20,289 nucleotides of DNA, from contig JBFXHX010000054.1 in NCBI GenBank assembly GCA_050176585.1, positions 1 through 20,289 of the forward strand, written 5' to 3'. The first letter of the stretch is position 1; every line of letters begins with the position of its first letter. The notes beneath the pieces are model-generated. The model did not search any database and had not been told where the DNA came from. It worked only from the letters and a program-made list of their open reading frames with translations. The translations under genes were made by a program, and so were the position numbers. Shown here in pieces: positions 1 to 6,648 of this stretch. The DNA comes from CAYYWP01 sp050176585 (GTDB taxonomy: Bacteria; Desulfobacterota; Binatia; HRBIN30; CADEER01).

Positions 1-48
1 GGTGATCTCCTTGGCGATCGCGCGCATGAGGACTTGGTGCTTGGTCAT
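1..48 (-). CDS. Transposase N-terminus, partial (IS with helix-turn-helix/integrase-type transposase)
   Basis: Only the first 16 codons lie in the window, reading MTKHQVLMRAIAKEIT; the gene runs off the left edge. The start is the ATG whose complement is at 46-48, preceded by a purine-rich GGGAAAGG about 4 bases upstream. The opening resembles the N-terminus of ISNCY-type transposases, in which a short helix ending in an E-[IL]-T motif leads into a helix-turn-helix and later a DDE integrase core. That family assignment comes from memory of the family and from so few residues it is tentative. Support comes from the tandem repeats just upstream (115-158), which look like an IS terminus. No catalytic residues are visible, so whether the element is intact cannot be judged. 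Confidence 0.5.
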   Translation of the reverse strand, partial: MTKHQVLMRAIAKEIT

Positions 49-114
49 CGCCTTTCCCTCTCGGGCCACCGCTCGCTCGCTCGCTGTCATGCGAGCGTCG
101 GTAACCGGGAAAGG

Positions 115-158
115 CGGACATTCTTAAGTGCTCATGCCCCCGGACATTTTCAGTGCTC
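115..158. repeat. Tandem direct repeat, probable transposase-binding terminal repeat
   Basis: Copy 1 is CGGACATTCTTAAGTGCTC at 115-133. Copy 2 is CGGACATTTTCAGTGCTC at 141-158. The two start 26 bases apart in the same orientation; they share the first eight and last seven bases and differ in the centre by substitutions and a one-base gap. They lie upstream of the partial transposase gene. Confidence 0.7.
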
Positions 159-216
159 CCTACAGTTACAATCGACCGTGCTTGACCGCTCAGCGCGGCG
201 CTGCTAGCCGCCGCGC

Positions 217-597
217 ATGCAGGGGTTCTGGCGCTACCCGTTGCTGCCGATCGGCCTGGTGCTCGTCGTCTTGGGGCTCGGGAACTGGGCGGTGAGTCGC
301 ACCAAGCTCATCGAGTACGCCCAGCGTACCGCTGCACCGCCCGCCGTCCCGGCGCAGCACTCGATGGAGGGTTTCCAGCGCCTCACCGAGCGATCGAGCA
401 CCGTCGTGCTCGAGAGCCTCCATCGGGGTCTCGGCCCGTACGGGGCCGACCATGCGAAGCGGGATTTCTACGCCGTGGTCGAAAGTGGCGGTCGCTTCAT
501 CGCGATCAGCGGCTTGCTGTTCATGAGCGCCGGCATCCTGCAGCGTTGGCGCGAACGGCAGGACGCGAACGGCGGCCCCGCGCGACGGCTGTCCTAG
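217..597 (+). CDS. Small two-helix membrane protein of unknown function
   Basis: This 126-residue protein has two hydrophobic segments. The first, at residues 9-27, is rich in Val, Leu and Gly; the second is at about 92-108 and is followed by an Arg-rich tail (QRWRERQ). The 65 residues between them are polar and contain a helical LTERSSTVVLESLH stretch. Lys and Arg flanking the helices suggest both termini face the cytoplasm. An in-frame stop at 205-207 limits the start to a short stretch; ATG 217 is the first good candidate, without a clear Shine-Dalgarno site. I do not recognise a family. Its stop codon overlaps that of the convergent gene at 594 in a shared CTAG. Two plausible membrane segments separated by an organised loop support it being a real gene. 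Confidence 0.6.
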   Translation: MQGFWRYPLLPIGLVLVVLGLGNWAVSRTKLIEYAQRTAAPPAVPAQHSMEGFQRLTERSSTVVLESLHRGLGPYGADHAKRDFYAVVESGGRFIAISGLLFMSAGILQRWRERQDANGGPARRLS

Positions 598-881
598 TCG
601 CCCATCCGGCCCGGGTCGGCCTCGGATGGCGGGCTGATGTACAGCACCGACACCCGAAGACCCTTCGAAGTCCAGCTCACATCGAAGCCGACCGCCAGGC
701 CCTCGCGCAGATCGTGAAAATGGCGGGCGGCGCCGGTGATCACGACATGCGCCGCGGTGAAGGGAATCTCGCGCCCGCTATTCGCGCGCACCACGCCGAT
801 GCCGGCGCCGGTGAAGAGGCGCTCTATGATTCCGCGGTAGAAGCGCGCCCCGGCATCCGCTCCACCACCGCCCTCCGCCAT
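594..881 (-). CDS. Cold-shock-like OB-fold protein, last gene of the nuoBFG operon
   Basis: The protein has 95 residues. After a Gly-rich start, residues 15-82 follow the beta-strand spacing of a cold-shock domain: a first strand RGIIERLF, a second GIGVVRANSGREIPF, a loop to DLREGLAVGFDVSW, and a last strand KGLRVSVLYI. Cold-shock domains bind single-stranded RNA or DNA through aromatic RNP motifs. The aromatic KGFGFI-type motif is replaced here by AGIGVVRA, so nucleic-acid binding is not assured. The gene starts 7 bases after the nuoG stop and is surely co-transcribed with it. Why it travels with complex I genes is not evident. The ATG at 879-881 is the only reasonable start; the preceding site is weak. 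Confidence 0.72.
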   Translation of the reverse strand: MAEGGGGADAGARFYRGIIERLFTGAGIGVVRANSGREIPFTAAHVVITGAARHFHDLREGLAVGFDVSWTSKGLRVSVLYISPPSEADPGRMGD

Positions 882-888
882 GACCCGG

Positions 889-2478
889 CTAACGCTCGGG
901 TGGCGCGTCGAGGGGCATTCCCAAATCGCCGATATGCGCCAGCGACAGATGCCGGAACCGCGGTTGGACGGCTGCGAGCTCCGTGAACACGGCCCGCGCG
1001 TCGACGGGCACCGCGGCGTCGTCGAGCGCCGCGCGGAGCTCGCTCAATACTAGCCAAGCCGCGCGCGCTTCGCCGGGTGGGCGGATCGCCGAGCGGATGC
1101 GCTGCACGCGCTCTTGGCGATTGACGAACGTTCCGTCGACCTCTGCGAAGCTGGCGATCGGCAGAATAGCATCGGCGATCTCGGCCGTCGCGGAGAAGTG
1201 CGTATCCAGCAGCACGACATAATCGACGGCATCCGCCAGCGCGGTGACGAAGGCGTCGCCGTGGGAAGCGGCCAGGTCCGTCCGCAATAGGATCAGGACG
1301 CGGATCCGTCCCGCGCTCGCATCGGCGAGCAGCGCGGCGCTGTCCTCGGCGTCAGACGCGAGCACGCGCAACCCCGCGCTGTTCGGATTCTTGTCGGCAT
1401 CGATCAGGAAGTCATCGCGCGAGGCGTCCGGCGGCGACCAGGACCACCCGGCCAGGCGGCCGCCGATGGCCTCGCGCATGAGGCGCCCGAAGAGAAACAC
1501 CTCTTCGTTCGTCGCCTGCGCGGAGACGATCCCCGCGACCGCAGCCGCGCCATGCGAGGTCGCGGCCGCGCGGATGCGCCGCACCACTTCTGCACGCGCG
1601 ACTTCCCACGGCCGGGCAATCCAGCGATCCTCGGCACGCAGGACGGGTTGCAGCAGGCGGCCTTCCCCCTGGTACCGCTTGTAGCTCAGGCGGCCTTCGT
1701 CGCACATCCAGTATTGGTTGACTGCCGCGTTGTGCCGCGGGCGAAAGCGAAACATCTCGCCCCGACGATGATGGATGTCGATGTTGCACCCGGTCGCGCA
1801 GGCCGCGCACACCGATGGCGTGCGCTCGAGGTACCAAACGCGGGCGCGGAAGCGGAAGTCCTTGTTGGTGAGGGCGCCTACCGGGCAGATGTCGGCCACG
1901 TTCCCCGAATAGGCGTTGTCCAGGCGGCGTCCCGGAAAGAGATCGATGGCGCAGTGATCCCCGCGCGCGAACACCCCGAGCTCGCCCGTCTTGGTCACCT
2001 CGTCGAGAAAACGCGTGCAACGCGTGCACAGGATGCAGCGCTCCTGATCCAGCATGATCAGCGGACCGACATCGAGCGCCTTCTCCTTATGGACCTTGTC
2101 CTCCAGGGCGAACCGGCTCTCCTGTCGGTCGTAGTCCATGTAGTAGTCTTGTAGCTTGCACTCGCCCGCCTGATCGCACACCGGACAATCGATCGGGTGA
2201 TTGATCAAGAGGAACTCGAGCACGGCGGCGCGCGCCTGTTTGACGCGGTCGCTCTGCGTATGAACGACCATGCCCTCCACCACCCGCGTGTTGCAGGCGA
2301 TCTGGAGCTTCGGGGCCTTCTCGATCTCGACTAGGCACATCCGGCAGTTGCCGGCGATGGTGAGACCGGGGTGATAGCAGTAGTGTGGAATCTCGATACC
2401 GAGCTGCTCCGCGGCTTGGATCAGGTTCAGATCACCGTCAACGGTGATGCTGCGCCCGTCGATCTGTAGCGTCGGCAT
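889..2478 (-). CDS. nuoG: NADH-quinone oxidoreductase subunit G, short form
   Basis: NuoG carries the iron-sulfur chain of the peripheral arm of complex I. The protein is 529 residues. Ligands are visible in order: the 2Fe-2S ferredoxin domain with C34, C45, C48 and C62 (N1b); the His-Cys3 site H94, C98, C101 and C107 (N5); C148, C151, C154 and C198 (N4); then CxxCx3Cx27C at C224, C227, C231 and C259, matching the off-path N7 cluster known from E. coli and Thermus NuoG. A molybdopterin-oxidoreductase-like region follows (about 285-470) but is much reduced: E. coli NuoG is about 908 residues and Paracoccus about 670. The start chosen is ATG 2478, seven bases after the nuoF stop; a longer frame upstream only overlaps nuoF. 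No strong Shine-Dalgarno site, so translational coupling is likely. Confidence 0.95.
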   Translation of the reverse strand: MPTLQIDGRSITVDGDLNLIQAAEQLGIEIPHYCYHPGLTIAGNCRMCLVEIEKAPKLQIACNTRVVEGMVVHTQSDRVKQARAAVLEFLLINHPIDCPVCDQAGECKLQDYYMDYDRQESRFALEDKVHKEKALDVGPLIMLDQERCILCTRCTRFLDEVTKTGELGVFARGDHCAIDLFPGRRLDNAYSGNVADICPVGALTNKDFRFRARVWYLERTPSVCAACATGCNIDIHHRRGEMFRFRPRHNAAVNQYWMCDEGRLSYKRYQGEGRLLQPVLRAEDRWIARPWEVARAEVVRRIRAAATSHGAAAVAGIVSAQATNEEVFLFGRLMREAIGGRLAGWSWSPPDASRDDFLIDADKNPNSAGLRVLASDAEDSAALLADASAGRIRVLILLRTDLAASHGDAFVTALADAVDYVVLLDTHFSATAEIADAILPIASFAEVDGTFVNRQERVQRIRSAIRPPGEARAAWLVLSELRAALDDAAVPVDARAVFTELAAVQPRFRHLSLAHIGDLGMPLDAPPER

Positions 2479-2485
2479 CGGCCGT

Positions 2486-3790
2486 TCACGCGTGCGCGGC
2501 GACGCCAGCCGCTTCGACGCCGGCCACGCGCTGTGGGCAATAGCCGAGCTCCAGGTGCCGGTCGAACTCGTGGCGGAACTTGGCGATGAAACTCTGCACG
2601 GGCATGGCGACCGCATCGGCCAGCACGCACACCGTGTTTCCGATCATATTGCCGGCAACCCGGTTCAACAGGTCGACGTCGCGCGGCCGGGACCCGCCCT
2701 CCTCGAGCCGGTCGAGCAGCTCGTCGAGCCATCCGGTGCCCTCGCGACACGGGGTGCACTGTCCGCACGACTCGTGATGGTAGAACTTGCTGATGATGCG
2801 CAAGGCCCGCACCATGCAGGTGCGGTCGTCCATCACGATGATGCCGCACGATCCAAGCAGCGAGCCGGCGTGCGCCACTGATTCGAAGTCCATCGGCACG
2901 TCGATCTCGTTCGCGGTGAAGATCGGCACCGAGGAGCCGCCGGGGATGACCGCTTTGAGCTCGCGGCCATTCGGGATCCCTCCACCGTGCGTATAGATGA
3001 TCTCGCGCAACGGCGTGCCCATGGGCAGCTCGAACACGCCCGGACGAACGACGTGCCCGCTGAGGCAGTAGAGCTTGGGGCCCGGGCTCTTCTCCGGGCC
3101 GATGGCTTTGAACCACTCGGGACCGCGGTTCACGATCGGCGGGACGCACGCGAGCGTCTCCACGTTGTTGACGATGGTCGGGCAGCCGAATACGCCGTGA
3201 GTCGCCGGAAACGGCGGCTTCACGCGCGGATAGGCGCGTTTGCCCTCCAGCGATTCGATCAGGCCGGTCTCCTCGCCGCAGATGTACGCGCCTGCTCCGC
3301 GGTGCACGTACACGTCCAGATCGTAGCCGGTGCCGTAGATGCCCTTCCCGAGATGCCCGCGGGCGTACGCCTCTGCGATCGCCTCCTCGAGCACCCGGGC
3401 GCCGTATGTGAACTCGCCGCGGATGTAGATGTAGGCGACGTGGCTCTCGATGGCGAAAGCCGACAGCAGCGTTCCCTCGAGCAGCAGATGCGGATTGTTC
3501 TCGATGATCGCGCGGTCCTTAAACGTCCCCGGTTCGCTCTCGTCCGCGTTCACGCAAAGGTAACGCGGTTTCGTGCGGTCCTTGGGTAGGAAGCCCCATT
3601 TCACCCCGGTGGGAAAACCGGCCCCACCCCGCCCGCGCAAGCCGGACGCCTTGACCATATCGATGAGTTGCGCCGGCGCCAGTGTCGTCAGCGCTTTTCG
3701 AGCCGCGGCGTAGCCGCCGTCAGCCTCGTATACGGACAGAGTGCGGAGGTTCGGCACGTCCTCGTGCCGCAGGAGAATCTTCTCGCCCAT
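2486..3790 (-). CDS. nuoF: NADH-quinone oxidoreductase subunit F (NADH- and FMN-binding)
   Basis: NuoF takes hydride from NADH onto FMN and passes electrons to cluster N3 at the tip of complex I, on the cytoplasmic side. The 434-residue protein has the glycine-rich GLRGRGGAGFPTG at 50-62, the NADESEPGTFKDR region at 81-93 and YICGEETGLIESLEGKR at 169-185, all typical of the nucleotide and FMN sites. It also has the N3 ligands SCGQCTPC (C342, C345, C348) plus C388. Length is normal for the family. It follows nuoB by 15 bases and precedes nuoG by 7. Its usual partner nuoE (2Fe-2S N1a) is not beside it, so nuoE must lie elsewhere. No obvious Shine-Dalgarno sequence precedes ATG 3790. Confidence 0.97.
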   Translation of the reverse strand: MGEKILLRHEDVPNLRTLSVYEADGGYAAARKALTTLAPAQLIDMVKASGLRGRGGAGFPTGVKWGFLPKDRTKPRYLCVNADESEPGTFKDRAIIENNPHLLLEGTLLSAFAIESHVAYIYIRGEFTYGARVLEEAIAEAYARGHLGKGIYGTGYDLDVYVHRGAGAYICGEETGLIESLEGKRAYPRVKPPFPATHGVFGCPTIVNNVETLACVPPIVNRGPEWFKAIGPEKSPGPKLYCLSGHVVRPGVFELPMGTPLREIIYTHGGGIPNGRELKAVIPGGSSVPIFTANEIDVPMDFESVAHAGSLLGSCGIIVMDDRTCMVRALRIISKFYHHESCGQCTPCREGTGWLDELLDRLEEGGSRPRDVDLLNRVAGNMIGNTVCVLADAVAMPVQSFIAKFRHEFDRHLELGYCPQRVAGVEAAGVAAHA

Positions 3791-3805
3791 CGGATGCGGA
3801 ACGAC

Positions 3806-4330
3806 TCAGACCGGCTCTGTGACTTCCGCGGCGAGCTTCTGCTTCTGGCTCTGGATTTTCCGCTGCAGGGCCATCAGCCCGTCGAGCACCGCTTCGGGTC
3901 GCGGCGGGCACCCGGGTACGTACACATCGACGGGGATGATCCGGTCGATGCCTGGCACGGTGGTGTAGTTGTCGTAGAAGCCGCCTGTCGATGCACAGGC
4001 GCCGAATGAAAGGACCCACTTCGGCTCGGCCATCTGCTCATACACGCGCTTCAGGATCGGCGCCTGGCGGCAGGTGACGGTCCCGATCACCATCAGCAAG
4101 TCGGCCTGGCGCGGTGTGAACCGCGGCAGCAAGGCGCCGAACCGGTCGATGTCGTAGGGCGACATCGTGAGCGACATGAATTCCATCGCGCAGCACGCAG
4201 TGGCGAACGGGTACGGGAAGAGCGAGAATTTGCGCGCCCAGCCGATCGCTTTATCGACTCTGGTGAGGATCACGCTGTCTTCCAACAGCGCGTGCTCCTC
4301 TTTGCCCGGGCTCAGCTCTCGCAGCTGCAT
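3806..4330 (-). CDS. nuoB: NADH-quinone oxidoreductase subunit B
   Basis: NuoB holds cluster N2, the last iron-sulfur centre, next to the quinone pocket of complex I. The protein is 174 residues. The four ligands are present: the tandem pair C46-C47 in FATACCAMEF, C112 in SFGACASTGG, and C141 in VPGCPPRPEA. The hydrophobic surface helix and the DIDRFG stretch are also family-typical. ATG 4330 is supported by GGAG 8 bases upstream and by a promoter at 4361-4389, making this the first gene of a nuoB-nuoF-nuoG-OB-protein operon. In most genomes nuoB sits between nuoA and nuoC; here neither neighbour is present. A role in a [NiFe]-hydrogenase small subunit is excluded by the C-C pair and size. 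Confidence 0.96.
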   Translation of the reverse strand: MQLRELSPGKEEHALLEDSVILTRVDKAIGWARKFSLFPYPFATACCAMEFMSLTMSPYDIDRFGALLPRFTPRQADLLMVIGTVTCRQAPILKRVYEQMAEPKWVLSFGACASTGGFYDNYTTVPGIDRIIPVDVYVPGCPPRPEAVLDGLMALQRKIQSQKQKLAAEVTEPV

Positions 4331-4360
4331 GACTCGCTCTCCGACGGCTTGTCTGGCAAA

Positions 4361-4389
4361 CGTCTAACGGGTGGACTCCGGGGTGTCAA
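4361..4389 (-). promoter_or_regulatory. Sigma-70-type promoter of the nuoB operon
   Basis: On the minus strand a perfect TTGACA (complement at 4384-4389) is followed after 17 bases by TAGACG (4361-4366). Transcription would begin near 4354, giving a leader of about 24 bases with GGAG at 4339-4342 before the nuoB ATG. The -35 is perfect and the spacing ideal; the -10 is only partly matched, as is common in GC-rich genomes. Confidence 0.6.
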
Positions 4390-4435
4390 CGCGGTGCGCG
4401 CTGTGCTTGGGGGCCGCACCGTCGAGGAGGGATGC

Positions 4436-4756
4436 ATGAGTAACTTCGCCAATGTACACGGAGCGGCTTTTGCGGCCGAGAAGATGAAAAAGAACAACCT
4501 GTTCACCACCGATCGCATGTTCTGCGATGTGTACTGCTTCGAACCGGGGCAGGAGCAGCACACGCATGCGCATGCGGGGTCGGACAAGCTCTACTTCGTG
4601 ATCGAGGGCACGGCGCGCATCACCATCGGCGACGAGGAGCGCGACGTCGGGGCAGGCACGGCGGCGCTCGCTCCCGCCGGCCTCTCTCACGGAGTGCGAA
4701 ACGCCAGCCCCGGTCGCGTGAAGCTGCTGGTGATCATGGCGCCCAAGCCCTCTTGA
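4436..4756 (+). CDS. Small single-domain cupin protein
   Basis: This 106-residue protein is one cupin barrel. Motif 1 is seen as PGQEQHTHAHAGSDKLYFVIEG (residues 37-58), with H42, H44 and possibly H46 and D50 as metal ligands. Motif 2 is GAGTAALAPAGLSHGVRN (72-89), with H85 as the further ligand. Cupins of this size are metal-binding enzymes or sensors; the substrate cannot be inferred. The start ATG 4436 is decided by AGGAGG at 4425-4430, five bases upstream; a longer frame from 4292 overlaps the divergent nuoB and is not needed. It is transcribed away from nuoB and toward efp, about 110 bases ahead of it. Confidence 0.85.
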   Translation: MSNFANVHGAAFAAEKMKKNNLFTTDRMFCDVYCFEPGQEQHTHAHAGSDKLYFVIEGTARITIGDEERDVGAGTAALAPAGLSHGVRNASPGRVKLLVIMAPKPS

Positions 4757-4868
4757 TCGTATCCTCATAACGATCGCGCGCGACTCACGAGGCGCGGCGC
4801 ATTGCCCGCGCAAACGCGCGATGCTACGGTTCGCGATCGCTCCGCACTCCAAGGAGGCACACCACGCC

Positions 4869-5435
4869 ATGTCCGTCATTCCCGCCACCCAGCTGCGCGC
4901 TGGGATGCTGATCACTTACAACAACGAGCTCCACCGCGTGACCAACGTGGTCCACGTGACGCCGGGCAACTGGCGGGGAATGGTGCAGACGAAGTTGCGC
5001 AATCTGCGCACGGGCACCCAGACCGAGAATCGGTTCCGCTCGGAAGACAAAGTCGACCGGGTGACACTCGAGCAGCACGAAATGGAGTTCCTGTACCAGT
5101 CCGACGACCAGTACTACTTCATGAACACCGAGACCTACGATCAACTGCCGCTGGACGGCGACACGCTGGGTGACGCGGTCAGCTATCTGATTCCCAATCT
5201 GCGTCTGCAGGTCGAGTTTCACGACACCGCGCCGGTTGGCGTGGCATTGCCGAAGACCGTCGATCTCAAGGTCGTCGACACGGCCCCCGGCATCAAGGGC
5301 GCCACCGCCACCAACCAGTTGAAGCCCGCGACGACCGAAACCGGGCTCGTCGTGCAGGTGCCCCCCTTCATCGACGTGGACGACGTGATCCGCGTCGACA
5401 CCGAATCGGGGAGCTATCTCTCCCGCGCCAAGTAG
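4869..5435 (+). CDS. efp: Translation elongation factor P
   Basis: EF-P binds between the P and E sites of the ribosome and rescues stalls at consecutive prolines. The protein is 188 residues with the usual three beta-barrel domains: KOW-like N-domain (about 1-63), central OB (about 64-127) and C-terminal OB (about 128-188, ending VDVDDVIRVDTESGSYLSRAK). The tip loop of domain I reads VTPGNWRGMVQTK. Counting from the start, Asn34 occupies the position of E. coli Lys34, the residue lysylated by EpmA, and the loop is not the Arg type glycosylated by EarP. Arg36 is the nearest basic residue. The ATG at 4869 follows AAGGAGG at 4851-4857 (spacing 11); an upstream in-frame ATG at 4821 precedes that site and is unlikely. 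Confidence 0.95.
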   Translation: MSVIPATQLRAGMLITYNNELHRVTNVVHVTPGNWRGMVQTKLRNLRTGTQTENRFRSEDKVDRVTLEQHEMEFLYQSDDQYYFMNTETYDQLPLDGDTLGDAVSYLIPNLRLQVEFHDTAPVGVALPKTVDLKVVDTAPGIKGATATNQLKPATTETGLVVQVPPFIDVDDVIRVDTESGSYLSRAK

Positions 5436-5457
5436 CGCGCGAAGCGGCGAGCGCGGC

Positions 5458-5850
5458 TCAGTTGGATACGAAGGTATCCGTGATGCTGTCGTAGCTGAAG
5501 GTCTTGCCGCTTCCACGGCTCGAAGTAGCCGTGCCCGAAAACGAACCGTCCTCCGCGACCACGTCGATGGTCACGGTTCCCGATATCGCTGTCTGCGGTA
5601 CCGTCAACATCGCCGGTCCAACAGCCGAAAAGCTTACGTACGTCTGGAACGTAGCGTAGTAGGCCTCCTCGGCTTTCACCGCATTGGCGAGGTCGTGCAT
5701 CGCTGCCGCGTCGTACGCCTGGGCGCGATAGCGTCCCAGGGCCTGAATCGCGATCGCGGCCAGAACCGAGATAATGGCGATGACGACCAGCAGTTCGACC
5801 AAAGTGAAGCCGCCCTGCTGGACGATAGCGCGCTGCTGGCGGGTGGCCAT
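5458..5850 (-). CDS. Type IV pilin-like protein (prepilin)
   Basis: A 130-residue prepilin. The leader MATRQQRAIVQQGG (1-14) ends in Gly, followed by FTLVELLVVIAIISVLAAIA: the mature protein begins with Phe+1 (methylated by PilD) and has the essential Glu+5. The hydrophobic helix spans 15-36 and continues as the amphipathic N-terminal helix (LGRYRAQAYDAAAMHDLANAVKAEEAYY, 38-65). The rest is a small beta-rich head of Thr and Ser-rich strands without a disulfide pair. It could be a major pilin or a minor type II secretion or type IV pilus pseudopilin; no other pilus genes are nearby. The ATG at 5850 gives a normal-length leader; a GTG at 5913 would add 21 unlikely residues. A sigma-54-like site lies directly upstream. 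Convergent with efp. Confidence 0.88.
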   Translation of the reverse strand: MATRQQRAIVQQGGFTLVELLVVIAIISVLAAIAIQALGRYRAQAYDAAAMHDLANAVKAEEAYYATFQTYVSFSAVGPAMLTVPQTAISGTVTIDVVAEDGSFSGTATSSRGSGKTFSYDSITDTFVSN

Positions 5851-5862
5851 GGGAATTGTGTA

Positions 5863-5877
5863 AGCAAGGCCCGTACC
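5863..5877 (-). promoter_or_regulatory. Possible sigma-54 (-24/-12) promoter of the pilin gene
   Basis: The minus strand reads GGTACGGGCCTTGCT, which has the GG-N10-GC spacing of RpoN promoters and matches TGGCACG-N4-TTGC at nearly every conserved base (CAC is TAC, and the leading T is G). Known pilA genes are often RpoN/PilR-controlled. The predicted start of transcription falls almost on the pilin ATG (5850), which would leave a leader of only a base or two. This awkward geometry lowers confidence. Confidence 0.4.
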
Positions 5878-6009
5878 CGAGGCGCTCCGGTCACACGCTA
5901 TTTGTTCTTGCACGGCGGACGCATCCGGCAGTCGCGTTCAGTTGACGCGAAATGTCACTGGCGGCGGAATTCCGTCCCCGCCCCCGCCCGCGGCTCGGCG
6001 CCTGCCGTG

Positions 6010-6639
6010 TCAGATGTCGTGCGCGGGCGCAGGTGTGACGGCGCGGCGGATCACACGCACGTGATAGTCGACACCCGACCACAGGCTGAGCACGAGCGAA
6101 GGCCAGAGGAAGTACATCCCGGCGCTGAAGAAATCGACGCCGAAGAACGGGTAGTGCAACAGCAGTCCGTGCAAGGCGAGCATCTGGAAGATCGTCTTGT
6201 ATTTACCCAGCTCTTCGGCGGCCAGCACGATCCCCTCGCTGGTGGCGATGGCGCGCAGGCTGGTCACCGCCAGCTCGCGGCCGACGATGAGCACCACCAT
6301 CCATGCGGGCACGCGCGGCTCGCGGGGCATAGCCGCCAGCATCACCAGCGCCGCCATGACGATCAGCTTGTCGGCGAGGGGGTCGAGGAGCTTGCCGAGC
6401 GTGCTGGTCAGACCGTGGCGGCGCGCGAGATACCCGTCGAAGAAGTCGCTCCAACAAGCGAGAAAGAACGTGCCGGCGGCGAGCAAGCTGGCCGTTGGCC
6501 CGGGGTTCCGCAGGAGCAGCACCAACACCGGGACCAGCGCGATGCGCAGGATGGTGATGAGGTTCGGAAGGTTGCGCGCCAGGAGCGGGGCGCCCGGGCC
6601 GGTGGCCGCGGTCACGACGCGGCCTCGACCGGCCGGCAC
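6010..6639 (-). CDS. pgsA: CDP-diacylglycerol--glycerol-3-phosphate 3-phosphatidyltransferase
   Basis: PgsA joins CDP-diacylglycerol and glycerol-3-phosphate to give phosphatidylglycerol phosphate, the committed step of acidic phospholipid synthesis, in the inner membrane. The complete CDP-alcohol phosphotransferase signature is present: D65-x2-D68-G69-x2-A72-R73-x8-G82-x3-D86-x3-D90. Hydrophobic helices lie at about 25-43, 49-63, 92-104, 112-130 and 150-190. The protein as given is 209 residues. The family normally begins MNLPNLLT, which here corresponds to RNLPNLIT at residue 22, so the true start is uncertain: GTG 6639 or GTG 6615 are the visible options, neither with a strong ribosome-binding site. 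It begins 9 bases after the transglycosylase stop, so the two are likely co-transcribed. Confidence 0.93.
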   Translation of the reverse strand: MPAGRGRVVTAATGPGAPLLARNLPNLITILRIALVPVLVLLLRNPGPTASLLAAGTFFLACWSDFFDGYLARRHGLTSTLGKLLDPLADKLIVMAALVMLAAMPREPRVPAWMVVLIVGRELAVTSLRAIATSEGIVLAAEELGKYKTIFQMLALHGLLLHYPFFGVDFFSAGMYFLWPSLVLSLWSGVDYHVRVIRRAVTPAPAHDI

Positions 6640-6648
6640 GCGGATGGC

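Larger units (their letters stand above)
1..166 (-). mobile_element. End of an insertion sequence (start of transposase plus terminal repeats)
   Basis: Between the transposase start (48) and about 165 lies a non-coding stretch with two tandem, near-identical motifs at 115-133 and 141-158, both beginning CGGACATT and ending AGTGCTC. Paired repeats of this kind, facing the transposase start, are typical of IS termini that bind transposase at several sites. A GCTC-rich stretch and a hairpin (CGCTCGC and GCGAGCG, about 72-97) sit between repeat and gene. The outer boundary is not defined because the other end is outside the window and no target-site duplication can be checked. Confidence 0.5.

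Noticed and set aside
4292..4435. Extended N-terminus of the cupin protein
   Set aside because: It would overlap the divergent nuoB start and its promoter, and a strong ribosome-binding site marks ATG 4436.
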